Positions 1-8,530 of a stretch of DNA of 37,757 nt are shown here, piece after piece. Origin of the DNA: JBMYYR01 sp049609625 (GTDB lineage Bacteria > Bacteroidota > Bacteroidia > Flavobacteriales > CAJXXR01); the NCBI GenBank assembly GCA_049609625.1, contig JBMYYR010000015.1:1-37757 (forward strand), in the 5' to 3' direction. The position numbers and the translations under genes were made by a program. Positions within the stretch are counted from its first letter, which is position 1. Every line of letters begins with the position of its first letter. Below the pieces are notes generated by a model that worked only from the letters and a program-made list of their open reading frames with translations, was not told the origin of the DNA and searched no databases.

Positions 1-3
1 ACC

Positions 4-25
4 TTAGATCTTTTTATTGATCTAA
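4..25. terminator. Possible hairpin at the left window edge
   Basis: A 7-bp inverted repeat (TTAGATC at 4-10 and GATCTAA at 19-25) encloses an 8-nt T-rich loop. It could be the end of a transcript that starts outside the window, but no clean run of T follows it. The rest of the stretch to base 244 shows no gene. A TTTTG at 176-180 lies 25 bases before TATAATTT, which is too weak and too widely spaced to call the protease promoter with confidence. Confidence 0.25.
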
Positions 26-244
26 AATGTTTGTTTACAACAGGTTGTGTTGTTTTTTTTAATACATTAAAACACACAGACCTCATCGTAGTTTGGCATG
101 TTTATTATCCTTAGAATAACTGAAAATAACAGAAATAGAATCAAAAAATAGCTACAAACAAGTAAGAATGATTAGTTTTGAAAATTAGTATTCTAAATAA
201 TCATATAATTTAGAAATTTTTTCTAATCTGAAAACAACATTTTT

Positions 245-1912
245 ATGAAAACACGTTCTAGTCTTTTGATTGCCGCCCTAATGCTAGGTGCTTTTGGTCA
301 GGCTCAAACAAGTAAAAAACCTTCTAAAGAAGACAAAAAAATAATGAATTGGTACAACGATTCCAAAACAGGAATGCGTACCGACGAAGCTTACAAAAAA
401 CTACTAAAAGGCCGAACATCTAAACCTGTTGTGGTTGGTGTTATTGATTCTGGTGTAGATCTGGAGCACGAAGACCTTAAAGGCAAAATCTGGGTAAACT
501 CAGACGAAATTGCTGGAAATGGAATCGATGACGACAAAAACGGTTATATTGATGATGTTAATGGCTGGAGCTTTTTAGGAAATCCTGATGGAACAAACGC
601 CAATGATGCTCAGCTAGAAGTTACTCGAATTTACGCACGTTTAGACAAAAAATTTAAAGGCAAAACAGCTGACGACATCAAACCAGAACATCAAAAAGAA
701 TACGATAGATATCTGGAGTGCAAAAGCGTAGTTGAGGAATCGAAAACCAAAGCCGAACAACGTATAGAAGGGTATAAAACCTTTTTAGCATCGCTAGATG
801 AAGCGCACACCAAGATGCAAGAAAAATTTGGAAAAGACTATAGCAATAAGGATATAAAAAGTTTGTTAAAGTCTGATAATCAAGATGATATAAAACTTGC
901 AAGACAAGCGAAAAGCTATCAAAACAAAGCCGAAATTGCAGCTTCGCTAGAAGGTGCTTTTAATTATTTTCAGAATCAAATAGACGTCTATTACAATCCA
1001 GATTTTACTGAAGATAGAGACATCATTGGCGACAAGCCGTCTGATTTTAGCGACAAATATTACGGCAACAACGACCCAGAAGGTCCTGATGCTGGTCATG
1101 GAACACACGTTGCGGGAATCATTGGAGCTAACCGAAATAATGCGATTGGAATGGATGGTGTGGCCGACAATGCCATCATTATGTCTGTCCGAACTGTGCC
1201 AAACGGCGATGAGCGAGACAAAGACGTCGCCCTATCTATTCGCTATGCGGTAGACAACGGCGCTAAGGTTATTAATATGAGTTTTGGGAAAGATTACGCC
1301 GAAAATTCTCCAGAAGTTATCAAAGCCATTCGCCACGCCGAAGCTAACGATGTACTTTTGGTTCATGCGGCCGGAAACGATGGCAAAAACGTTGATGTTG
1401 AACCTAAATTTCCAACATCGATGTATCCTTCGATGACCTCTCGATTTAGTAATTGGTTGGATATAGGAGCAGCAACTCGTTTTGAAACACCACATTACAA
1501 AAAAGAAAAAAGAGAAAAGTTTTATCAGATTTGGAAGAAAAGAAAAAAACGTTTAACACATAGCGGTCGTGCCGCTTCGTTTTCTAACTATGGTAAGAAA
1601 AAAGTAGACGTGTTTGCACCTGGAAAAGAAATTTACTCTACAGTACCTCAGTCAGACTACGATACCTACCAAGGAACATCTATGGCAGCACCAATGGTAG
1701 CTGGAGTAGCCGCTTTGTTGAAGTCTTACTTCCCATCATTATCGATGAAAGAAATCAGATCAATTATTCTTGAGACGGCCGTAGAATGCAAGAAAGAAGT
1801 AATCAAACCAGGCTCTAAAGAGGAGATGGTTGATTTTAGAACTCTTTCGAGAGAAGGCGCAGTAGTTAATGTATACAAAGCTGTAGAGCGTTGTATTGAG
1901 CTTACAAAATAG
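245..1912 (+). CDS. Secreted subtilisin-like (S8) serine protease
   Basis: This is a peptidase of the S8/S53 subtilase family, 555 residues, exported by a Sec signal peptide (about residues 1-21, ending AQA-Q). The catalytic triad is visible: Asp68 in VIDSGVD, His285 in GHGTHVAG and Ser479 in GTSMAAP. An unusually long insert of roughly 215 residues separates Asp from His. Residues 130-250 of it are rich in Lys/Glu and probably helical, and compact subtilisins lack this stretch. The motif GIDDDKNGYIDD (about 93-104) resembles a calcium-binding loop. There is no T9SS tail, so the product is probably periplasmic or outer-membrane associated. It is monocistronic and followed by two hairpin terminators. 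The family is certain; the substrate is unknown. Confidence 0.93.
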   Translation: MKTRSSLLIAALMLGAFGQAQTSKKPSKEDKKIMNWYNDSKTGMRTDEAYKKLLKGRTSKPVVVGVIDSGVDLEHEDLKGKIWVNSDEIAGNGIDDDKNGYIDDVNGWSFLGNPDGTNANDAQLEVTRIYARLDKKFKGKTADDIKPEHQKEYDRYLECKSVVEESKTKAEQRIEGYKTFLASLDEAHTKMQEKFGKDYSNKDIKSLLKSDNQDDIKLARQAKSYQNKAEIAASLEGAFNYFQNQIDVYYNPDFTEDRDIIGDKPSDFSDKYYGNNDPEGPDAGHGTHVAGIIGANRNNAIGMDGVADNAIIMSVRTVPNGDERDKDVALSIRYAVDNGAKVINMSFGKDYAENSPEVIKAIRHAEANDVLLVHAAGNDGKNVDVEPKFPTSMYPSMTSRFSNWLDIGAATRFETPHYKKEKREKFYQIWKKRKKRLTHSGRAASFSNYGKKKVDVFAPGKEIYSTVPQSDYDTYQGTSMAAPMVAGVAALLKSYFPSLSMKEIRSIILETAVECKKEVIKPGSKEEMVDFRTLSREGAVVNVYKAVERCIELTK

Positions 1913-1938
1913 ATTTTTTTAGTCCATTTAACCTCTAG

Positions 1939-1965
1939 AACCCTAATGTTTGTTAGGGTTTTTTA
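1939..1965 (+). terminator. Intrinsic terminator of the S8 protease gene
   Basis: An 8-bp stem (AACCCTAA 1939-1946 with TTAGGGTT 1953-1960) with a 6-nt loop runs straight into a T tract. It starts 27 bases after the protease stop codon. Confidence 0.8.
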
Positions 1966-1976
1966 TAAAAAACAGA

Positions 1977-2005
1977 AAAAACCAAGGAATATCCTTGGTT
2001 TTTTT
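1977..2005. terminator. Second, probably bidirectional, terminator
   Basis: ACCAAGGA (1981-1988) pairs with TCCTTGGT (1992-1999) around a 3-nt loop. A-rich sequence lies on the left and a T run on the right, so it can act on either strand. It sits 12 bases beyond the first terminator and so makes a tandem stop. Confidence 0.7.
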
Positions 2006-2252
2006 GGCTCTATACCGAAAGCTGTGGCTAAAGTTTGGCTCATTATTCATACGTGTTGTCTAAAACAACATCAAGTTACCTACAGCATTCAACATAGAGT
2101 TTTTTTGTCCAAATACAAAGAGGATAAAACCTGTTTAGGAACATACTCGAAGTCGATTAAGCTAAGACCGAAACAAGTCGACATAGTTTTATATAATCTT
2201 AGTTGATTGATTTTTAATATCTTAATTAAGATTTTTCACAGAAAACCACATT
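2006..2252. other. Intergenic stretch without a credible gene
   Basis: An open frame covers part of this stretch, but its start lies inside the first terminator hairpin and its product is low-complexity and unlike any family I know. The only functional elements I can support between the protease and the CoA-transferase gene are the two terminators and the promoter at 2253-2286. Confidence 0.5.
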
Positions 2253-2286
2253 TTGAGGTGATTTGAACAATTTTAAGTTAAATTTG
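2253..2286 (+). promoter_or_regulatory. Bacteroidota-type promoter of the CoA-transferase gene
   Basis: A perfect TANNTTTG element (TAAATTTG, 2279-2286) lies 23 bases after a TTG (2253-2255). This agrees with the flavobacterial -33/-7 consensus at the upper end of its accepted spacing. The predicted transcript starts near 2290, about 27 bases before the ATG. Confidence 0.6.
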
Positions 2287-2316
2287 TGAAGGAAATTAAA
2301 AAAATAGCCTGAACTC

Positions 2317-3015
2317 ATGATAAATAAAACTGTTGAAAACGCAAAAGTTGCCACGCAAGACATAAAAGATGGCATGACCTTGATGTTGGGAGGCTTTGGT
2401 CTCTGTGGTATTCCCGAAAATTCTATTGCCGCTTTGGTAGATTGGGGTACCAAAAACCTAACTTGTATATCTAACAATGCAGGTGTGGATGATTTTGGTA
2501 TCGGTTTGATGCTTCAGCAACGCCAAGTGAAAAAAATGATAGCTTCTTATGTGGGCGAAAACGCCGAATTTGAACGTCAGTTGTTGTCCGGAGAACTAGA
2601 GGTAGATCTTATTCCGCAAGGTACTTTAGCTGAGCGATGCCGAGCAGCAGGTGCCGGAATACCAGCTTTTTATACTCCAGCAGGCGTGGGAACAGAAGTT
2701 GCCGAAGGCAAAGAAACACGCGAATTTAATGGCAAAACCTATTTGATGGAAAAAGCCTTTGAAGCCGATTTTGCCATCGTAAAAGCTTGGAAAGGCGACA
2801 CCGCAGGGAATTTAATTTTTAAAGGCACGGCTCGGAATTTTAATCCGATGATGGCAACAGCCGGAAAAATTACCATTGCCGAAGTGGAAGAATTACTACC
2901 AGTGGGAAGTTTAGATCCTAATCAGATTCATACGCCAGGGATTTATGTTCAGCGTATTTTTCAAGGTGTCGATTACGAAAAACGTATTGAGCAACTGACT
3001 ATAAACGATAATTAG
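2317..3015 (+). CDS. scoA: 3-oxoacid (succinyl-CoA:3-ketoacid) CoA-transferase, alpha subunit
   Basis: This is subunit A of a family I CoA transferase, which moves CoA between succinyl-CoA (or acetyl-CoA) and acetoacetate or another 3-oxoacid. The family signature is visible near residues 19-34 (DG..L.LGGFGLCGIP), along with GAGIPAFYTPAGVGT (about 113-127). At 232 residues it is full length for a bacterial alpha subunit. The catalytic glutamate lies in the beta subunit, so this protein needs a partner. No beta subunit gene follows: one base after the stop comes an aldehyde dehydrogenase, and nothing else in the window fits. The gene has its own promoter and probably forms a two-gene operon. 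The family is certain; the exact acid substrate is inferred. Confidence 0.9.
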   Translation: MINKTVENAKVATQDIKDGMTLMLGGFGLCGIPENSIAALVDWGTKNLTCISNNAGVDDFGIGLMLQQRQVKKMIASYVGENAEFERQLLSGELEVDLIPQGTLAERCRAAGAGIPAFYTPAGVGTEVAEGKETREFNGKTYLMEKAFEADFAIVKAWKGDTAGNLIFKGTARNFNPMMATAGKITIAEVEELLPVGSLDPNQIHTPGIYVQRIFQGVDYEKRIEQLTINDN

Positions 3016-3016
3016 G

Positions 3017-4453
3017 ATGGAAATACTTAATTATATCGACGGCAAGTTTTGCCCTGCCGACTCAGGAAAAGTTCTTCAAAATGTATCGCCAGCCAATGGC
3101 GAAGTCTTTTCTACTTTGCCAGCAAGTGCCAAAAGCGATGTCGCAAAAGCTTATCAAGCAGCCAAAAAAGCCTTTCCTATTTGGTCAAAAATGAGCAAAG
3201 GCAAACGTTCTAAAATGTTACTTTCTATTTCTCAAGAAATTGAAAATCAGCTAGATGAATTAGCTAAAGCCGAATCTCAAGACAACGGAAAACCACTCAG
3301 TTTGGCAAAAGCTGTAGACATTCCACGAGCAGCCAAAAACATGGCCTTTTTTGCCACAGCTATTTTGCACGATCATCAAGAAGCTTATGATATGGATGGC
3401 CATGCCATAAACTACACACAGCGTAAACCTTTGGGTGTTGTGGGTTGTATTTCCCCATGGAATTTACCTTTATATTTATTCACCTGGAAGATTGCTCCAG
3501 CTTTAGCTTCGGGAAATTGCGTGATTGCAAAACCGAGCGAACTCACGCCTTTGACCGCCTTTTTGTTTGCCAAAATTTGTAAAAAAGTAGGTTTACCCGA
3601 TGGCGTTCTGAATATTGTTCATGGTTTGGGTAACGAGGTTGGTCAAGCGATTGTGGAACATCCCGACATTCCAGCTATTTCCTTCACTGGAGGAACGGTT
3701 ACAGGCGCACATATTTCAAAAATTACGGGCCCGATGTTCAAAAAAACATCACTCGAGTTAGGCGGAAAAAACCCTGTTATTATTTTCGATGATTGCGATT
3801 TCGATAAAATGATTGCTGGCGTTGTCAAATCTTCATTTGCCAATCAAGGTCAGATATGTCTTTGTGGATCAAGAATTTATGTTCAAAAATCTATTTATAA
3901 ACGCTTTTTAGATGAATTTGTTGATCGTGTAAGTAAACTAAAAGTTGCCCATCCATCTGATGCCGATAGCGATATTGGCGCTTTGGTTTCTAAGGCTCAT
4001 CTCGAAAAAGTAAAATCCTATATTCAAATTGCAAAAGACGAAGGTGGCGCAGTTGCCTGCGGTGGAAATCAAGTGCATCCAAAAGGATTTGAAAATGGAT
4101 TCTACCTCGAACCAACGGTTATTACCGGATTAGAAACTTGCAGCCGAACAAATCAAGAAGAAATTTTTGGCCCTGTAGTTTCTGTGATTCCTTTTGAAGA
4201 TGAAAATCTTGTTTTGGAAGAAGCCAACAACAGCAAGTACGGCTTGTCGGCGGTGCTTTGGACTCAAAACTTAACACGTGCACATCACTTTGCTCATGAA
4301 CTCGACACAGGAATTGTTTGGGTCAATACGTGGCTTATGCGCGATTTGAGAACTCCATTTGGTGGAGCAAAACAATCTGGTTTAGGACGCGAAGGCGGCT
4401 TTGAAGCTTTACATTTCTTTACAGAAGAAAAGACAATTTGCATCCGCATTTGA
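3017..4453 (+). CDS. NAD(P)-dependent aldehyde dehydrogenase
   Basis: This ALDH-superfamily enzyme has 478 residues, the usual length. It oxidises an aldehyde or semialdehyde to the acid in the cytoplasm. The catalytic Cys281 lies in the GQIC motif, with a second Cys at 283. The general-base Glu247 is in LELGGK, the cofactor-binding FTGG motif lies near residues 224-227, and NPW at about 153 matches the oxyanion Asn region. The overall pattern resembles the 2-hydroxymuconic/2-aminomuconic semialdehyde dehydrogenase branch. The gene starts one base after the CoA-transferase alpha stop and ends at a strong terminator, so the two are probably co-transcribed. Together they suggest catabolism of a semialdehyde or of a branched or aromatic acid, which is an inference. 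Confidence 0.9.
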   Translation: MEILNYIDGKFCPADSGKVLQNVSPANGEVFSTLPASAKSDVAKAYQAAKKAFPIWSKMSKGKRSKMLLSISQEIENQLDELAKAESQDNGKPLSLAKAVDIPRAAKNMAFFATAILHDHQEAYDMDGHAINYTQRKPLGVVGCISPWNLPLYLFTWKIAPALASGNCVIAKPSELTPLTAFLFAKICKKVGLPDGVLNIVHGLGNEVGQAIVEHPDIPAISFTGGTVTGAHISKITGPMFKKTSLELGGKNPVIIFDDCDFDKMIAGVVKSSFANQGQICLCGSRIYVQKSIYKRFLDEFVDRVSKLKVAHPSDADSDIGALVSKAHLEKVKSYIQIAKDEGGAVACGGNQVHPKGFENGFYLEPTVITGLETCSRTNQEEIFGPVVSVIPFEDENLVLEEANNSKYGLSAVLWTQNLTRAHHFAHELDTGIVWVNTWLMRDLRTPFGGAKQSGLGREGGFEALHFFTEEKTICIRI

Positions 4454-4480
4454 TAAAAATTTACTTAGATGTGCTTTTTT

Positions 4481-4530
4481 GGCTTTATGTAGAATACTCA
4501 GTATAGTTGTTCTATGTAGAGCCTTTTTTT
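4481..4530 (+). terminator. Terminator of the CoA-transferase/aldehyde dehydrogenase operon
   Basis: A 14-bp stem (4481-4494 with 4510-4523), fully paired if G-U wobbles are counted, has GGC/GCC at its base and is followed by seven T (4524-4530). It lies 28 bases past the dehydrogenase stop. Confidence 0.75.
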
Positions 4531-4624
4531 GTCAATTACTTTGTTAAAAAGAAAAACAAGAGCCTGAATGCTAGTTAGCTGCAAAATATTTTTTTTCATA
4601 AAAAAAGACTTAAATTGAATTTAT

Positions 4625-4656
4625 TTTGTAATTTTATCGGTAAAATTATACATTTT
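4625..4656 (+). promoter_or_regulatory. Candidate promoter of the DUF4832 gene
   Basis: TTTG (4625-4628), a 20-base spacer, then TACATTTT (4649-4656), which matches seven of eight positions of TANNTTTG. It would give a leader of about 85 bases to the ATG at 4746. Apart from this and the upstream terminator, the 4454-4745 gap shows nothing. Confidence 0.45.
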
Positions 4657-4745
4657 AGTAGTGTATTATCAATGAATATATTTCTTCATTAATTTTCAAT
4701 AGACTGCTTTTAGATGAATATTACCCAATGACAATATTAAACATT

Positions 4746-7421
4746 ATGAAAACATCCGCATTAGTTCTAATTTCTTGCGTTTTTCCCTTGATGCTATGGG
4801 CGCAAGATGGTACATTTACCATTACTTACTCTGGTCTACCACAGGGCGCAGCATCACCGCACAATAGCGATAGACAAAGTGAAGACGGCATCAAGAATCC
4901 CGAAAGAGGTTACACCATCCAAGGAGGTGTTTTTGATGTCTTTACGCAAGACTTGAACACACCTTATTTTGAAAACATAACAGGTGGCACCATCTTAGAG
5001 CCCTTGCCTGATTACATTCAGAATTTTGAATCTGACGGCATTTCACTTGTCGAAATAGAAGGTTATTTTAACTATAAAGATGACCACACTTCTAGTTTGA
5101 GTGCTTTGGATACCAACGATTTGAATGCAGTAACTTCTGTCATAAATACAACACTAGCCGATTTAGGTCTTAAAAGCCATTTGATATTAAACTCGTCTCT
5201 CGATTTTTTTCAAAACTCATCGGATGTCAATAAATCAGATTTAGACCATTTAGATAATCGATACATAAAAAACGTAGCGACTTTTGAACAAGCTTCACAT
5301 TTACTAAATGATATCTCTCCTTATGTCGCCGTCGCCCATTTAGGTTGGTTACGTATGCCGTGGAATTTTAACTCCTATAGACTTTCTGGACACTGGAAAA
5401 GAAGTAATGCGGATATTGGAACAAATTATCCGATTGGGGATGTCAATACTTCGGTAGAATATAGCAATTTCCATAATCATTATAGAAAAAGTGTTCAGCG
5501 CCATGCTTGGGGTATACCACACAGTGAGGCTACGATTTGGAACTACCATTCGGGTATTAATCATTTGAAAACAAGTATTTTAGACCGAACTTTAGATTTG
5601 TTTCCCAACCAAAAAGTATTACTAGGTTCCACGATGTCGGTTGGTATTTACATAGGCAATAAGATGAGTCCAGGTTTGCCAGTTTATACACCAACATATA
5701 CTGAGAATTTTGTTGATATAGCACTTAGTGGGCCATACGCAGGAGAAAATTTACCTTTTCTTTTTCACAGATTAAAGGATGATGATCAGTTTACTCGAAT
5801 AGGCTATTATGAAAACGCCTTTGGAGGAAGTACCTACAGCAATTATTGGACGATTGGCAATGCTCAAAGTCAAAAAATTCAATGGTCTTCTGATGAATCA
5901 GGTAGTTTAGGTGTAGATTGGGCCAATAATCCCTTTTTTACAGACGTCAATAACCTTAGAAGAAATAGGCACAATATGTGGATGCACGGCGAAATGCCCA
6001 CTTACGAGACCGAAGATCCCACCATTAATACCAATCAAAACTATTTGGCTTTAAATAACTCATCTTTTACAGATAATTTTTTGCATTTCGCACATTGGTA
6101 TGATGATTTAAATCCAACGCCTAATCACCAATATAATTACGAAGAGTTGGAAGGAATGTGTAGTGGGCGTTTGCAAGACGGTTTTGATTCGGCTCTAAAA
6201 TTACGTTATTTCAATTTTACCAGCTTTGGAATTACCCACAACAATTTGCTTGATGGAAGAAGCCCTTACGAAATGCAGGATGGTTTTGTGATTGCACCTG
6301 ATGGCTTAGATACCGATTCTCTAGAAGGAAATGGTATACCAGACGCTGCCAATACGGCTATTGCAGGGTGGAAATCTAAATTATTGACTAAAAGTGAGTT
6401 GCAGGATTTCCGAATGCCGATTTCAGCTAATTATTTTGAAAACGAAACTGGAAATCCAATAGATCGGACAGCTTATGACTATATTCGAGATCATTTAGGT
6501 TATCGATTGGAATTGCAGTCAACATCAATGACAGTAAATGGCTCAAATGTCAGTTTCAACACCAATATTATCAACCGTGGCTTTGCTGCTCCGCAAAACA
6601 AAAGAACACTCTACATTGTACTTTTAGACGCTAATAATGATGTTATACAATATCAAGCAACCAACACGGATTGGCGCGATTGGCAACCCGATGTGTTTGC
6701 GCGTGCAGATTTGAATACCAATACCTTACAATACCCTTTAACTTCGGCTATTTATGAGAATTATGACGACATCATTATTGGAGGTATTCCTTTGGGTGAA
6801 TACCAGTCTGACTGGCACGAAAGTCCGATAATACCAAGCTATAGTCCATACACTTATACTGTATCAGGCAATTTTGATTTGACAGGCTTGACAGGTGGAC
6901 AGTACAAAATAGCCCTTTGGCTACCTGATTTTTCTCCAACACTTTGGCAAAACGCTGACTACGCTGTGAAATTTGCTAACCACGCGCACTACGACGCCTG
7001 TTTAGGGATGACTATTTTGGCGTCAGTAGCTTATAACACGACAAGCTTCGACACCGATGGTGATGGTGTATTAAATGCTGCGGATGCTAATCCATATAAC
7101 CCTATAGAGTTTGTTCAGACAGCCAATAGTCCTTGCGCAAATCCTAATTTTGGCAACATTGGATTAACGGAGTTTATATCACCTTCAGTTCCAACCCAGA
7201 AGTTAAGTTTTTTTCCTAATCCAAGTCAAGACTACATTACAATTGCGAATAATATCGAATGGTCTGTTCTGACTATTTATGATGTTAGAGGACAACGCCT
7301 ACATACAATTGAAAAAACAACAGATAATCAAATTAGTGTAAAAAACTTGATACCAGGTCAGTATTTACTTCGTGCACACTCCGAAAACTATGTGTATACA
7401 GCTAAGTTTACTAAGATTTAA
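4746..7421 (+). CDS. Secreted DUF4874/DUF4832 protein with T9SS sorting domain
   Basis: This is a large exported protein of 891 residues. The start at 4746 is preferred over an in-frame ATG six codons upstream because it begins a clean signal peptide (MKTSALVLISC..., cleaved near LWAQ). The N-terminal part has the NPERGY motif typical of DUF4874, and the middle resembles DUF4832. Both families are found on surface proteins, often next to carbohydrate-active enzymes. The calcium-loop-like DTDGDGVLNAADANP follows at about residues 770-785. The last ~75 residues (LSFFPNPSQDYI...YDVRGQRL...YLLRAHSEN) form a type A C-terminal signal for export and cell-surface anchoring by the type IX system. It is monocistronic. 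The ligand or enzymatic activity is unknown; aromatic and His-rich patches suggest glycan binding, but that is a guess. Confidence 0.85.
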   Translation: MKTSALVLISCVFPLMLWAQDGTFTITYSGLPQGAASPHNSDRQSEDGIKNPERGYTIQGGVFDVFTQDLNTPYFENITGGTILEPLPDYIQNFESDGISLVEIEGYFNYKDDHTSSLSALDTNDLNAVTSVINTTLADLGLKSHLILNSSLDFFQNSSDVNKSDLDHLDNRYIKNVATFEQASHLLNDISPYVAVAHLGWLRMPWNFNSYRLSGHWKRSNADIGTNYPIGDVNTSVEYSNFHNHYRKSVQRHAWGIPHSEATIWNYHSGINHLKTSILDRTLDLFPNQKVLLGSTMSVGIYIGNKMSPGLPVYTPTYTENFVDIALSGPYAGENLPFLFHRLKDDDQFTRIGYYENAFGGSTYSNYWTIGNAQSQKIQWSSDESGSLGVDWANNPFFTDVNNLRRNRHNMWMHGEMPTYETEDPTINTNQNYLALNNSSFTDNFLHFAHWYDDLNPTPNHQYNYEELEGMCSGRLQDGFDSALKLRYFNFTSFGITHNNLLDGRSPYEMQDGFVIAPDGLDTDSLEGNGIPDAANTAIAGWKSKLLTKSELQDFRMPISANYFENETGNPIDRTAYDYIRDHLGYRLELQSTSMTVNGSNVSFNTNIINRGFAAPQNKRTLYIVLLDANNDVIQYQATNTDWRDWQPDVFARADLNTNTLQYPLTSAIYENYDDIIIGGIPLGEYQSDWHESPIIPSYSPYTYTVSGNFDLTGLTGGQYKIALWLPDFSPTLWQNADYAVKFANHAHYDACLGMTILASVAYNTTSFDTDGDGVLNAADANPYNPIEFVQTANSPCANPNFGNIGLTEFISPSVPTQKLSFFPNPSQDYITIANNIEWSVLTIYDVRGQRLHTIEKTTDNQISVKNLIPGQYLLRAHSENYVYTAKFTKI

Positions 7422-7557
7422 GCTCCAAATCATTGTATCAGTTGAAAACATTGCACACGTTTTGCTATCAAGCTGAATGATTATAGCATGTAAATCATAG
7501 TCGATTTGATAAAAAAATGTACCTTTAACCCAACATTGAATTAAAACACCCCATTTT

Positions 7558-8415
7558 ATGAAACTATTTTTCTACGCATTAGCTACTTTATTTAGCTTTT
7601 CTATTGCCACAGCGCAAGTAACCAACATCGACGAACTGACTGAAAATCATCAAGATATTATCTTGAAAATCAAGAAAAACCGAATTGCCAAAAAGTATAC
7701 CGCTCGAATAAACATCGACAAAAACCTCGATGCTCAAGGCGAACGTTATTATTATGACAATCGACTAAAAGAGAGCGAATCGAGAAAAGTGGTTTATTTT
7801 GAATCAATAGACGACTTAAAAACGTTTTTTTCTCGCCATGGTTATCATTACAATGCCAACAAGTATGCGTATTGGGATCATCCATCAGGAGAAAAAAATA
7901 AATATGAACTCCGAAATGGAACGGCGAAAATAGGAACATCAGAACTTGAGCAAGCTGAAAATCAAGCCCTTAGAGAAGTTGTTGTGTATTCAAAATCAGG
8001 CGGTTATGTTTCATCGTCAACTTGCGAATTAGACGACAAATGTATTTGTCCATCAACTTGCGAAGGCGGCTGTTGCGGTTGTACTAAATGTAATGATGTC
8101 GAAATGGCTTTCGAAAGTGTGTATTTTGACACCGATAAATCGGAAGTTAAATCTGGAGAAATTGCGAAATTAGTCAAAGCCCTAAAAGCGGATAAAAACT
8201 TGAAATTACGCATAGAAGGAAACGCTGATTTGCGCGGAGACGTGGCGTACAATAAAGCTCTGGCTGAGCGCCGAGCAAAAGAATGTAAGCGTATGTTGGT
8301 TGAAGATTATGGTTTTGATACCAAGCGATTCAATATTGTAAGCAATGGCGAGGTTAAACCACAATCGGAAACCTTATCGAAAAATCGTCGAGTAGATTTT
8401 TTCGTAATTAAATAG
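7558..8415 (+). CDS. OmpA-family envelope protein with a cysteine-rich hinge
   Basis: This 285-residue exported protein has a signal peptide of about 20 residues (ending IATAQ). It has three parts: an N-terminal domain of unknown type (21-145), a hinge with eight cysteines in 23 residues (156, 162, 164, 168, 172, 173, 175, 178), and a C-terminal OmpA peptidoglycan-binding domain (about 185-285) with the conserved VYFDTDKS start, the N-A-D-x-R-G loop and NRRVDFF near the end. It should anchor the outer membrane or a periplasmic complex to the cell wall. The cysteine cluster could hold several disulfides or a metal. It lies alone between other exported-protein genes and is followed by a strong terminator. 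The OmpA assignment is firm; the role of the hinge is unknown. Confidence 0.88.
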   Translation: MKLFFYALATLFSFSIATAQVTNIDELTENHQDIILKIKKNRIAKKYTARINIDKNLDAQGERYYYDNRLKESESRKVVYFESIDDLKTFFSRHGYHYNANKYAYWDHPSGEKNKYELRNGTAKIGTSELEQAENQALREVVVYSKSGGYVSSSTCELDDKCICPSTCEGGCCGCTKCNDVEMAFESVYFDTDKSEVKSGEIAKLVKALKADKNLKLRIEGNADLRGDVAYNKALAERRAKECKRMLVEDYGFDTKRFNIVSNGEVKPQSETLSKNRRVDFFVIK

Positions 8416-8470
8416 ACTTAAACCTCAAAAGGTTGAGTTTTAAATACATTTAACCTGAAATACTATTAAG

Positions 8471-8512
8471 CAAAGCTACATTTTTGGTAAAAGATGTAGC
8501 TTTGTGTTTTTT
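8471..8512 (+). terminator. Terminator after the OmpA gene
   Basis: A perfect 11-bp stem (CAAAGCTACAT 8471-8481 with ATGTAGCTTTG 8494-8504) is followed by TGTTTTTT. The 3' arm also contains TAGCTTTG (8497-8504), a perfect TANNTTTG match 26 bases before the next ATG. The hairpin and the downstream promoter may therefore overlap. Confidence 0.75.
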
Positions 8513-8530
8513 AAAATAAAGATTATAATT

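Noticed and set aside
1946..2206. 86-codon open frame after the S8 protease
   Set aside because: It starts inside a terminator hairpin, runs through a second terminator and has no family resemblance.
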